Of a DNA stretch of 12,550 nt, positions 6,171 to 12,550 are shown one piece after another. Each line of letters begins with the position of its first letter. Position 1 is the stretch's first letter. Location of the stretch: NCBI GenBank assembly GCA_002714565.1, contig PAXU01000008.1, positions 1-12,550 on the forward strand. The letters run 5' to 3'. A program made the translations under genes and the position numbers. This DNA is from Rhodopirellula sp. Lineage in GTDB: Bacteria > Planctomycetota > Planctomycetia > Pirellulales > Pirellulaceae. Under the pieces are notes generated by a model, which saw only the letters and a program-made list of their open reading frames with translations, was not told the origin of the DNA and made no database searches.

Positions 6171-7289
6171 ATGCGAACTAAGCCTCTCTTCTGCACACTT
6201 ACACTTGTTTGCTGCTTGGTTTTTCCACAAGCAGGAGCTGGGCAGGGAACGGCTGAATTTCCGGACAGCGCCCAAGCACTGCGAACTCGGCTAGATGCCC
6301 GGGTAACCGCCTCATTTGAGAAGTCCTTTGGTGAAATCCTGCAATCAATCTCACGTTCTCAAAAACTGCGTATCATTCTCGATCGACGGATCGATCCGGC
6401 AACGGTAATTAAGTGCCAGGCACAAAATGAATCCGTGCGAACGCTGCTACAAAAAATCACCTCTATGGCCAATGTGGCCTTCTGTGAAATTCGCGGGAAT
6501 ATATATGTTGGCCCAAAGGCGACCTGTCATTGGCTTGCCTCACTGTGCGAGTTGCACCAGCAATCTCTCAAAGAGAGGCTTTCGAGCAACACAGGGCAGC
6601 TTGATGCCAAACGTTTACTCACCGCGTCTGATTTCCAATGGGAATATCTGTCGGATCCCACCGACTTAATAGAATCACTTGTCACGAGTTGTGGATTGTC
6701 GGTTTCAAATCCCCACTTACTGAAACACGACCGATGGAACGCAAACGGCCTTTCCAACTTACCGATTAGTCAGAAGCTGACGATACTCCTTGCCGGTTTC
6801 GGTTTAACCTTTGAATGGAACATCGCAAACAAGTCCATCGAATTACGACCATTCCCGAGCAGCGTCGTACTGAAAACGACGATTCAAAAGTCACTGAGTG
6901 AATCTAATCTGGATAAGATCAAGTCCGCGCTTCCAGACTTGAAAATCAAATCGTCAGACGGCACTCTCATCGCAGAAGGAAGGTATGAAGATATTGATCG
7001 GCTAAACAGATTACTTGCCGGGGAGCGCGTATCGACCTCAACAACATCGACCAGCGAGAATCGATTTACATTAAGTGTCGCTAAGGCACCTGCAAAGGAC
7101 TTACTGGAGGCCGTTGCCAACTCGCGCAAGCTAACATTAAGCGCCTCACCAGAAGCAACGGAATTGTGGACCAAACAAATTGGTGTCGACGTAAAAGAGG
7201 TCACGTTGGAAGAACTGCTAGACGTCATCACCAAAGCATGTGGACTCAAGTGGACTATTAACGATGACGAGCTCGAGATTTCAGAATAG
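6171..7289 (+). CDS. Exported protein with STN/secretin-N-like repeats (no secretin barrel)
   Basis: From ATG 6171 the 372 residues begin with a clean signal peptide (MRTKPLFCTLTLVCCLVF, cleavage plausible after AGA at 21-23). The frame is open to a TTG at 6147, but that would add eight residues before the signal, so 6171 is preferred. At least three modules resemble the short STN beta-alpha-beta domain of secretins and TonB receptors: about 47-114 (SFGEILQSISRSQKLRIILD... IYVGP), about 196-228 (LPISQKLTILLAGFGLTFEW... IELRPF) and about 336-372 (IGVDVKEVTLEELLDVITK... LEISE). A fourth, weaker one spans about 298-326. No secretin or TonB barrel follows, so it is a periplasmic, STN-only protein of unknown role, perhaps a scaffold or peptidoglycan-near adaptor. 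It is divergent from glpF and convergent with the next gene. Confidence 0.8.
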   Translation: MRTKPLFCTLTLVCCLVFPQAGAGQGTAEFPDSAQALRTRLDARVTASFEKSFGEILQSISRSQKLRIILDRRIDPATVIKCQAQNESVRTLLQKITSMANVAFCEIRGNIYVGPKATCHWLASLCELHQQSLKERLSSNTGQLDAKRLLTASDFQWEYLSDPTDLIESLVTSCGLSVSNPHLLKHDRWNANGLSNLPISQKLTILLAGFGLTFEWNIANKSIELRPFPSSVVLKTTIQKSLSESNLDKIKSALPDLKIKSSDGTLIAEGRYEDIDRLNRLLAGERVSTSTTSTSENRFTLSVAKAPAKDLLEAVANSRKLTLSASPEATELWTKQIGVDVKEVTLEELLDVITKACGLKWTINDDELEISE

Positions 7290-7327
7290 TATTCGCCGTC
7301 GGTCAATTAAATGGAATGGTAGCGTCA

Positions 7328-8347
7328 CTAGCCTTCTCGTAATTGCTGAAGAGCATATAGTCTTATCGCATCAGTAAGAAGTTTGACTGCCTGCTTACGT
7401 TCTGCCGGAGCATTTTCAATCCACGTGTCGAGCTTGGAAAAGACGGACAGCATCAGTTGAATCTCACCAGCAGACTCACTTGACGAGTCCATCAGATACT
7501 TCTCCAGGTGCCAACCTTTTACAGCGTCGATCTGTTTGCCAACAAATGCCTCTCGATCACTTGATGACTGAAGTTCTACGAATTCCATAGCTCTTAACAC
7601 AATCCAGCTTTCCAGTAGTTTCCAGGCATTGGCGTGCAACCGTTGTTCATGCTCACCGGTAATCGCCAGTGGGTCAGAGGTATTCACCGAACCACTGCTG
7701 AGTGCATCGGCTAACCGCTCTACAAGCTTTGCCTTGGACTGAAAGCTCAACGTTCCCAGATCGCTTGTACAAAGCCAGAATTGTACTCCGTGATGCATTG
7801 CGTTTGTCAATTGTCGCGAGAGTTTCGGATCCGGCTCTGTTGTCGCCCAATGATCAAGTTTGTCAAACAATGCAAATGCGTTAGCCACATCATCCGATGA
7901 TTCCGAATCTCCCGATGGATCCGAATGAATCGCAGAATAGACGTCGTTCCACTGCATCACGATAGTCAGTTGGTCTTTCATGAATGACACCCGGTCAGCA
8001 TGCGGCAACTTTAGATACTGCTGTGCCCGCTGACAAAACCACACCCGTGTCAGAATGTCGATGTTTTGACGCGCAAGTTCCGATGACATTCGCTCTTCAT
8101 CTGACGCAGAACGCTCAGCTAACGGTTCCCACCCGTCAAGAATCTCCGCCTGTAATCTGTCTACCAGATCGATTTGCAATTGTTCAGGATGCCGATGCAA
8201 ATCACTGATGACAATCCATCCGAGAAGTTGTTGCTGCGTGGCGGTTTCAGGAGCTGGTTCCATTCCGATAAACCAACGCCACATTGGAAATGTCAGCACT
8301 AACGCGATGACCACACAAGTTGTCAGCAGCAATCCAACGCGTCTCAT
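7328..8347 (-). CDS. Membrane-anchored hypothetical protein
   Basis: I do not recognise a known family. The 339 residues begin with two Arg and one strongly hydrophobic segment (about 4-27, ending FPMWRWFIG), which reads as an N-terminal anchor with the rest outside the cytoplasm. The remainder is mainly helical, soluble and rich in Leu, Ala, Glu and Ser, with an acidic low-complexity patch (DPSGDSESSDD, about 143-153). Two stretches look like related helical units ending in a similar pattern (FALFDKLDHWATTEPD and LSVFSKLDTWIENAPAE), which suggests an internal duplication. The ATG at 8347 has no clear Shine-Dalgarno. It ends 38 bases from the end of the convergent STN-domain gene. That it is a real gene is likely from length and a coherent protein; its function is unknown. 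Confidence 0.75.
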   Translation of the reverse strand: MRRVGLLLTTCVVIALVLTFPMWRWFIGMEPAPETATQQQLLGWIVISDLHRHPEQLQIDLVDRLQAEILDGWEPLAERSASDEERMSSELARQNIDILTRVWFCQRAQQYLKLPHADRVSFMKDQLTIVMQWNDVYSAIHSDPSGDSESSDDVANAFALFDKLDHWATTEPDPKLSRQLTNAMHHGVQFWLCTSDLGTLSFQSKAKLVERLADALSSGSVNTSDPLAITGEHEQRLHANAWKLLESWIVLRAMEFVELQSSSDREAFVGKQIDAVKGWHLEKYLMDSSSESAGEIQLMLSVFSKLDTWIENAPAERKQAVKLLTDAIRLYALQQLREG

Positions 8348-8610
8348 GAATCGTATTCTTTGTGGAGTCCAAGTATTGCAATCAGCGATTTGGAATTCGC
8401 AACGCGTTTATTGTAGTTCAGGGATCGCATTAAGGAATGCAAGAATGCCTGCATTAGTGTCAACACCGCAGTAAAACGTTGGTATCGCAACTAGTTCGAA
8501 AACAGGGAATTTGTTATTTTCGATCTGTGATCAAGCGATATTCGTACCAACTGCTCACGGCTGTCGCAGATCTTCAGACAGAGATTTATAAGCACACCAA
8601 GAAACCAAGC
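8348..8610. other. Intergenic stretch between the membrane hypothetical and the PHA-system gene
   Basis: The 263 bases hold no separate gene. The plus frame of the downstream gene stays open back to a TTG at 8479, but the added residues look unlike protein of that family. A small inverted repeat AATGCA/TGCATT is present near 8436-8455. Divergent promoters are expected here, but no convincing boxes are visible. Confidence 0.45.
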
Positions 8611-8913
8611 ATGCCCAAACTACTAACCGCTGTAGAACATTCACTCGGAAAAGAATCTGCGAAAGCTACCCTATCATCTTTTATGGATGAAGCCCTGCAA
8701 ACATACGGCGACAGTGTGGACGACGTACAAAGTCAATGGAATGACTATGAACTGGAATTCAGCTTCAAGGCTATGGGGATGACGGTTTCCGGTCAGTTAA
8801 TTGTGGCGGACGACGTTGTCACGGTTAACGGCAAGATCCCCTTCGCGTTATCGATGTTTCGCGGCAAGATCGAGCGCACCATGGAAGACGCATTGCGCAA
8901 GGCTCTTCAGTAA
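8611..8913 (+). CDS. Polyhydroxyalkanoic acid system-like small protein
   Basis: From ATG 8611 the protein has 100 residues and starts MPKLLTAVEHSLGKESAKATL, which matches the way PHA-granule-region small proteins (PHA_gran_rgn type) begin: a beta strand, His-Ser/Pro-Leu, then a helix. Two strands (YELEFSFKAMGMTVSGQLIV) and VTVNGKIPFALSMFRGKIERTM with a C-terminal helix follow, also as in that family. The longer frame from TTG 8479 adds 44 residues with no family likeness, so 8611 is the better start although no Shine-Dalgarno is seen. In proteobacteria the family is named from its place beside PHA genes; no phaC or phasin is visible here, so a storage-granule role is not shown. The family call is fairly sure, the function open. 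Confidence 0.75.
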   Translation: MPKLLTAVEHSLGKESAKATLSSFMDEALQTYGDSVDDVQSQWNDYELEFSFKAMGMTVSGQLIVADDVVTVNGKIPFALSMFRGKIERTMEDALRKALQ

Positions 8914-8942
8914 TGGCGGCCGTGGGAACTAAGTCCATCTAC

Positions 8943-8972
8943 GATAATCGGCCCGTATAAATGGCCGTAATC
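8943..8972. terminator. Hairpin between convergent gene ends
   Basis: CGGCC (8949-8953) pairs perfectly with GGCCG (8963-8967) around a nine-base loop, with weaker outer pairing GAT/ATC. It lies in the 62-base gap between the ends of the PHA-system-like gene and the 65-residue gene, so it could serve both strands. No T-run follows on either side, so it is not a classical intrinsic terminator. Confidence 0.35.
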
Positions 8973-8975
8973 AGT

Positions 8976-9173
8976 TCATTCTGAATCGTCGTAAGAACGG
9001 CGATCGGATGGATGCCACAACGGCAAGCCCAGCTCAAGGCGTTCTGTTAAGACTTCAAGTTTAATATCAGAACCAGGTAAGGACCTCGTGGGTTCGAATT
9101 CCTGTGAACTATGTTCGATTGGCTCAAAATCCCAGATTCCGAGTTTGATTGCGTCAAGAATTGAGCTTGGCAC
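8976..9173 (-). CDS. Small conserved-looking hypothetical protein (65 aa, GTG start)
   Basis: The frame starts with GTG at 9173, and TAGGAG sits seven bases before it, the best ribosome binding site in the window after glpF. The protein is acidic and soluble: an N-terminal helix ILDAIKLGIWDFEP (5-18), an acidic spacer, then LPGSDIKLEVLTERLELGLP (33-52) and a C-terminal LWHPSDRRSYDDSE. From memory, short planctomycete proteins share a core of the type PG..EKL..L..R...GLPLWHP.DR; this is recognition, not a search result. No enzymatic motif, membrane segment or Cys cluster is seen. Function unknown. An overlapping frame on the other strand lacks any such signals. Confidence 0.72.
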   Translation of the reverse strand: MPSSILDAIKLGIWDFEPIEHSSQEFEPTRSLPGSDIKLEVLTERLELGLPLWHPSDRRSYDDSE

Positions 9174-9518
9174 GGTTGATCTCCTATCGCTTCACCGCCA
9201 GATTGCCAATTTATTTACACCTTGTTGCCTGTTCTCTGTTCAAAGTGCAACGTCCAAATCCGAGTCATCCCACCGCTCCTTATCGCTGAGCACGCCTTCA
9301 GGGAGATTTCGGGATTGCAATTTTCAAGAGTATCAATTTGCGCAGCGTCAAAGTCAACAGACCGGCAACAAGAATTAAAAAATAGCTTCGAGTTTTTTTG
9401 TCATGCTGACTCAAGAAGGCTAACACATCAACTAGAGCACACCTGATGGTCGGTCCACGCCGACTGCCCGTCAAGAAAATGGCTCGTCTCATTCATGGTC
9501 GAGAGTGGCACACGGGAC
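9174..9518. other. 345-base gene-poor stretch downstream of mfnB
   Basis: No convincing gene is present. A minus-strand frame at 9298-9492 (64 codons, one hydrophobic run) lacks a ribosome binding site and family likeness. Visible structure: a GTCGG/CCGAC hairpin at 9449-9464, and a symmetric A6/T7 tract (9377-9382 and 9393-9399) around TAGCTTCGAG. The A/T tract may help end transcription from mfnB, but the GC-rich stem of a normal terminator is missing. Confidence 0.4.
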
Positions 9519-10223
9519 CTAATCAACTGCCAACGAGTTCTGTTTCAGTAATCGGGTAAGATTTCTGACACGTTGTGGCACAAGATCACCACTGCGATTC
9601 TCATCACATACGGCTCCACGCACAGCAACATAATCGACATCCAAGTCCCTAAGCGACTCGATGCTTTCCTGAGACAATGAACCGGCGAGGACAGACACAA
9701 TCCCATGCTCGTGTAACTTTGAAACCCAATTTTTGATCTCGTCATTGCTCCAGTGATCCAATAGAGAACGTCCGCTCTTCACATAGGTATCTACCAGCAC
9801 GGTCTCACATCGATTCTCAATTGCGAATTTCAGGAGGTCGTCTGGATTTGGTGCCTGACATAATTCAGCGTCCGCGTACACTACTAATACGAGTTCCGTC
9901 TTTGATTCACACAAGGCAGAACGCAGTTGCAGCCATGACTCCGACCAACACTTGCCTGTCATACCAGCTAACCCAATCTTGGCAAATCGAGTACGGATTG
10001 GAATCTGGCCTATGATTTTCGGATCAAAGGCACTTAACTCACCTAATGCCAGACTCAAATCAGAGTCATCATCAATTTTCGTTGCGATCAGTCGCCATTG
10101 GTCTGGCGATGCCGGACCTAGGGAGCCGGCTGAAGGTTCCTTAACATCAACGATGGCAACGCTGTTTTGCGGAAGCACAGCCAACTCATCAGTACTTCTA
10201 ATGCTTACCAGTAGCTCAGTCAT
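9519..10223 (-). CDS. mfnB: (5-formylfuran-3-yl)methyl phosphate synthase-like protein (MfnB/DUF556 family)
   Basis: MfnB condenses two glyceraldehyde-3-phosphate molecules into 4-(hydroxymethyl)-2-furancarboxaldehyde phosphate, the furan precursor of methanofuran-type C1 carriers. From ATG 10223 there are 234 residues of TIM-barrel type. Visible family motifs are LLVSIRS (4-10), VDVKEPSAGSLG (25-36) with the Schiff-base lysine K28 (K27 in the M. jannaschii enzyme), FAKIGLAGM (80-88) with K82, and VLVDTYVKSGRSLLD (142-156) with K149. All three conserved lysines are present, so it should be active. The start at 10223 overlaps the TGA of the upstream gene by eight bases (ATGACTGA), indicating translational coupling; ATG 10235 is an in-frame alternative adding four residues. 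Bacterial copies usually go with H4MPT-dependent formaldehyde oxidation; no other such gene is in the window. Confidence 0.9.
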   Translation of the reverse strand: MTELLVSIRSTDELAVLPQNSVAIVDVKEPSAGSLGPASPDQWRLIATKIDDDSDLSLALGELSAFDPKIIGQIPIRTRFAKIGLAGMTGKCWSESWLQLRSALCESKTELVLVVYADAELCQAPNPDDLLKFAIENRCETVLVDTYVKSGRSLLDHWSNDEIKNWVSKLHEHGIVSVLAGSLSQESIESLRDLDVDYVAVRGAVCDENRSGDLVPQRVRNLTRLLKQNSLAVD

Positions 10224-10791
10224 GCCCGTCCCCATCCGTCTCTAGCACGCCGCGAATAGCACGATGTGCAGCCACAAGCCGCTTGTTTAGTCCTTTGATA
10301 ACTTCTCGGTTAATGGGTTCACACCAAGTGCCCCGCACGACAATATAGCCGTGTTCCCAGCTACCAAGTCGTGGCATGACCGTGCGACTGTGATACTGCG
10401 TCGCTCGCTCTGCGAGTCGCACAACGATCGTACGGGATTCCGGCGTCACGGAATTTGTTTGTTGAACGGTCTTCGGCATATGGCTGTTGGATTGACCTGC
10501 GAAGAAAACCTCTACGAAATCTATCGGGACTTTCAGAGCGGGACCGGCATTGAGATTCACCAGTAATACTCCGTCCTCATACGCAAGACGCGGATGGCAA
10601 AACCACTTAACAAGCACAACCACTGCAAACCCGGACACGAGTGCCAAACCACCTGTTACTCCCTGAATCACCCAATGCACATCCCCCAAAACACCGGTCA
10701 ACATCAACGCCGCACCCACAATAATGGCGAGCGGCATGACGATACTTGCGGTCAATGCCCGTTGATTTGGTTTTAGCCAGATATCACGCAT
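10216..10791 (-). CDS. Two-helix membrane protein coupled to mfnB
   Basis: I do not recognise a named family. From ATG 10791 there are 191 residues; an in-frame TTG at 10821 would add ten, and neither start has a good Shine-Dalgarno. Two membrane helices lie at about 14-36 and 42-63, with a very short loop between, so most of the protein is on one side, probably cytoplasmic. The rest starts HPRLAYEDGVLLVNL and continues with strands up to PIDFVEVFFAGQ, which resembles the small bacterial PH-like fold found after paired helices. It ends with GSWEHGYIVVRGTWCEPINR and a basic amphipathic helix. Its TGA lies inside the first codons of mfnB, so both are made from one transcript. The link to C1-carrier synthesis is only by position. 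Confidence 0.75.
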   Translation of the reverse strand: MRDIWLKPNQRALTASIVMPLAIIVGAALMLTGVLGDVHWVIQGVTGGLALVSGFAVVVLVKWFCHPRLAYEDGVLLVNLNAGPALKVPIDFVEVFFAGQSNSHMPKTVQQTNSVTPESRTIVVRLAERATQYHSRTVMPRLGSWEHGYIVVRGTWCEPINREVIKGLNKRLVAAHRAIRGVLETDGDGHD

Positions 10792-10825
10792 AACAACTAT
10801 CTGTTCAAGAATTCCTATCAATCAC

Positions 10826-10884
10826 CGTATGGTGTTAGCATCGCATGAAGTAACGATACTGCCAACGGTATCTCCTACCATACG
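10826..10884. repeat. Nested inverted repeats in a divergent promoter region
   Basis: CGTATGGT (10826-10833) and ACCATACG (10877-10884) are a perfect 8-base inverted repeat with 43 bases between. Inside it, GATACTG (10855-10861) pairs with CGGTATC (10866-10872) over a CCAA loop, with one G-T pair. The element sits between the membrane-protein gene and rnd, which diverge. It could be a looped operator pair or a structured leader RNA. Confidence 0.45.
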
Positions 10885-10985
10885 ATTACTACCGGCCATT
10901 GTAACCTGCGCTTAATGTCTCTATGATTCGCATTATCCGTCCTTTATCCATCAGGGATTTCGGCTGCACTTTAGAGCCTCCCACC

Positions 10986-12218
10986 ATGAGTCGCCCGCGG
11001 AGTACCACAAGTTTGACATCGCCAACGTGGATCGACAATTCATCAGCACTCAATGCATTTCTTGCGAAGCATCAACACAGCACATGGGTAGCATTTGATA
11101 CTGAATTCGTATCTGAATCCACCTACCGACCTGAATTATGCCTTGTACAAGTCAAGGTCGATGAGGATATTGCCCTAATCGATCCGCTTGCGACGGACAT
11201 GACATCATTTTGGGAATGGCTTTCTTCTCCCGACAGAAAGGTCCTCGTACACGCATGTCGTGAAGAACTGCGATTCATTCACCTACATGCCGGCCAAGTG
11301 CCTTTACCGCTATATGATGTGCAACTCATCGCCGGGATGGTTGGACTTGAATACCCTGCCGCGTATTCCACACTGACCAATCGCCTGTTGGCTGTAACCC
11401 TTGACAAAGGAGAAACTCGCACCGACTGGTCCAGACGCCCTCTATCAGAGCAACAAATCAATTACGCTGCCGCGGACGTTGAGTATCTGATGCCTATCTA
11501 TCAAACGCTCAACCAGCGTGTTTCGGAACTTAACCGAAACGACTGGGTTCAGAACGAGTTGATCAGTCAGCAAGAAGCCATCATTGAAACTGAAACAACG
11601 CCGCAATGGCGACGCGTTTCCGGTTCAGGTTCGCTTAATTCGCGCGAATTAGCAATCTTACGAGAACTTTGGTTGTGGCGCGATAAAGTGGCACAAGAGC
11701 TGAATCGACCCGCTAAACGCGTGTTGAGAGATGATCTGATGTGCGAGCTAGCCAAACGCAAAACCGCAGACGAGCGGCGTGTGAGATCCATTCGTGGCAT
11801 GGAACATCGACAACTGCAGCGACACCTATCAGATATCATGGAGACCATCCGCATCTCGCTTGAACTTGATGAAGATCAATGGCCCCGCCGAATCCGTAGC
11901 AGCCGTATCCCACAAAGATCCACGCTTGCTCAATTCCTATTCACAGCCATTGGTACGCATTGCCAAAAACAATCTATGGCACCAAATCTGGTAACAACGA
12001 TGCAAACGATTCGTGAATTCCTCGCGTCGCGACTCGATGGCAACAAAAAAACACGCCAGACATCGATTACCGATGGCTGGCGTGCTGAATTATTAGGTAG
12101 CTTGCTTGAGGATGTCCTAGAAGGAAGGCTTGTCGCTCACGTGTCCAACCCCACGTCGGATCAACCGCTTACCTTCGTTCCCCACTCAGCGACTAATCCT
12201 GACCAAGACGAGAGTTGA
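10986..12218 (+). CDS. rnd: Ribonuclease D (DEDDy 3'-5' exonuclease with HRDC domain)
   Basis: RNase D trims the 3' ends of tRNA precursors and other small RNAs. From ATG 10986 there are 410 residues; the in-frame ATG 10923 adds 21 with no family likeness, and neither has a clear Shine-Dalgarno. The exonuclease domain covers about 15-185: motif I VAFDTEF (D38, E40), motif II VHACREELRFI, and motif III NYAAADVEYL (Y160, D164). In motif II the usual Asp (E. coli SEDL) is Glu 94; I recall this in other RNase D-like proteins, so activity is still likely. An HRDC domain follows at about 215-295 (ILRELWLWRDKVAQELNRPA... RGM). A C-terminal region with GWRAELLGSLLEDVLEGRLV (364-383) replaces the second HRDC-like repeat of the E. 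coli enzyme. It is divergent from the mfnB transcript and convergent with the next gene. Confidence 0.93.
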   Translation: MSRPRSTTSLTSPTWIDNSSALNAFLAKHQHSTWVAFDTEFVSESTYRPELCLVQVKVDEDIALIDPLATDMTSFWEWLSSPDRKVLVHACREELRFIHLHAGQVPLPLYDVQLIAGMVGLEYPAAYSTLTNRLLAVTLDKGETRTDWSRRPLSEQQINYAAADVEYLMPIYQTLNQRVSELNRNDWVQNELISQQEAIIETETTPQWRRVSGSGSLNSRELAILRELWLWRDKVAQELNRPAKRVLRDDLMCELAKRKTADERRVRSIRGMEHRQLQRHLSDIMETIRISLELDEDQWPRRIRSSRIPQRSTLAQFLFTAIGTHCQKQSMAPNLVTTMQTIREFLASRLDGNKKTRQTSITDGWRAELLGSLLEDVLEGRLVAHVSNPTSDQPLTFVPHSATNPDQDES

Positions 12219-12406
12219 TAGACTTCGAGCACGCCCCAGGTGTATATGCCCGTCAGTACTCCCCGTATCTCGTGTTGGCTCCGGCCTCGCAAGTGACTCG
12301 TGCCTTACTGAATCCTCCAGTTCTGCTCGTACAAGCGTTTACCTAATCTCTCATTTCATCAAACGCAGTGCCCTGAGTAGGTACCGTGCATCGTATTGAA
12401 TACGTA
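12219..12406. other. Intergenic stretch between convergent gene ends, with a short palindrome
   Basis: The 188 bases hold no gene of their own. A 13-base palindrome CGTATT-G-AATACG (12392-12404) lies two bases beyond the stop of the last gene, at the place where a 3' hairpin would be expected; it has no T-run and a one-base centre. Confidence 0.35.
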
Positions 12407-12550
12407 CTACTCGCCTTCACCCGAAGGTGCCGTCAGTGTTACCGGCTCCTCGTCACCATCGGAAAGAAACACCGTCATTTCTTCCTGCACGAGTTTGGTT
12501 TCTGGTGCGGCACATTGCACAACCGCGCGGAACTTGTGACTTCCGGCTGC
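12407..12550 (-). CDS. C-terminal 47 residues of an unidentified protein (gene continues beyond the window)
   Basis: On the minus strand the frame is open from the window's right edge to TAG at 12409-12407. The residues begin AAGSHKFRAVVQCAAPET and end with an acidic tail DGDEEPVTLTAPSGEGE. The first part reads as the last strands of an Ig-like beta-sandwich (G-H-K-F-R-A-V-V), common at the ends of exported planctomycete proteins. Codon sense and the position of the stop just before a short palindrome support a real gene end. It is too short to name a family. Confidence 0.6.
   Translation of the reverse strand, partial: AAGSHKFRAVVQCAAPETKLVQEEMTVFLSDGDEEPVTLTAPSGEGE

Noticed and set aside
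8479..8610. TTG-started N-terminal extension of the PHA-system-like protein
   Set aside because: The extra 44 residues lack family likeness, and the family's typical N-terminus begins at ATG 8611.
9222..9446. CSKCN zinc-ribbon-like CxxC in a plus-strand frame
   Set aside because: Only one CxxC pair, no second pair downstream, no ribosome binding site and no family likeness in the rest of the frame.
9298..9492. 64-residue minus-strand frame with one hydrophobic run
   Set aside because: No ribosome binding site, no recognisable pattern, and composition reflects the A/T tract at 9377-9399.
12130..12399. 89-codon plus-strand frame across the rnd 3' end
   Set aside because: It overlaps the conserved rnd C-terminus out of frame and has Arg/Ser-rich shadow composition.
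1..12550. CRISPR array, insertion sequence, integrase, attachment site or toxin-antitoxin pair
   Set aside because: No regularly spaced repeats, transposase-like frames, terminal inverted repeats with target duplications, or paired small genes of that type were found.

Overview
The window looks like chromosomal core DNA of a planctomycete, probably of the Pirellulaceae type. Base composition is near balanced. The basis for this assignment is gene content: a Rho factor with an Arg/Gly-rich tail in place of the usual N-terminal helical domain, a bacterial MfnB homologue (furan-containing C1 carrier synthesis, known in H4MPT-using bacteria including planctomycetes), a secreted thioredoxin-YHS protein, a solo STN-domain exported protein, and small hypotheticals of a style I associate with this phylum. 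No database search was possible, so the assignment is by recognition only.

Layout. Positions 1-297 hold the 3' end of a plus-strand SRPBCC-family gene. A class II tRNA-Ser(GGA) lies on the minus strand at 319-402, followed by rho (minus, 462-1730). A long gene-free stretch (1731-2570) separates rho from a divergent plus-strand gene. It contains several small hairpins, including an overlapping, mutually exclusive pair on the rho strand. The plus-strand gene at 2571-3581 is the most striking item. It encodes one secreted thioredoxin + tandem YHS protein but is cut by a single in-frame TAG at 2997-2999, with the frame open and protein-like on both sides. It abuts glpK (minus, 3582-5072) with no base between the two stop codons. 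glpK follows glpF (minus, 5149-6072), so glpF-glpK is a glycerol uptake and phosphorylation operon.

Next come an exported STN-repeat protein (plus, 6171-7289), a membrane-anchored hypothetical (minus, 7328-8347), a PHA-system-like small protein (plus, 8611-8913), and a 65-residue small protein with a GTG start and a good Shine-Dalgarno (minus, 8976-9173). A gene-poor stretch (9174-9518) precedes a translationally coupled minus-strand pair: a two-helix membrane protein (10216-10791) whose stop overlaps the start of mfnB (9519-10223). Ribonuclease D with an HRDC domain runs on the plus strand (10986-12218). The window closes with the 3' end of a minus-strand gene (12407-12550).

Functional links. 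glpF and glpK form one pathway (glycerol entry, then trapping as glycerol-3-phosphate). The membrane protein and mfnB are coupled in one transcript. Rho, tRNA-Ser and RNase D are information-processing housekeeping genes. I see no CRISPR array, insertion sequence, integrase or prophage signature. No complete, clearly new multi-gene system is visible. The best leads are the amber-interrupted thioredoxin-YHS gene, the RG-tailed Rho with its structured leader, and the mfnB/membrane-protein pair.
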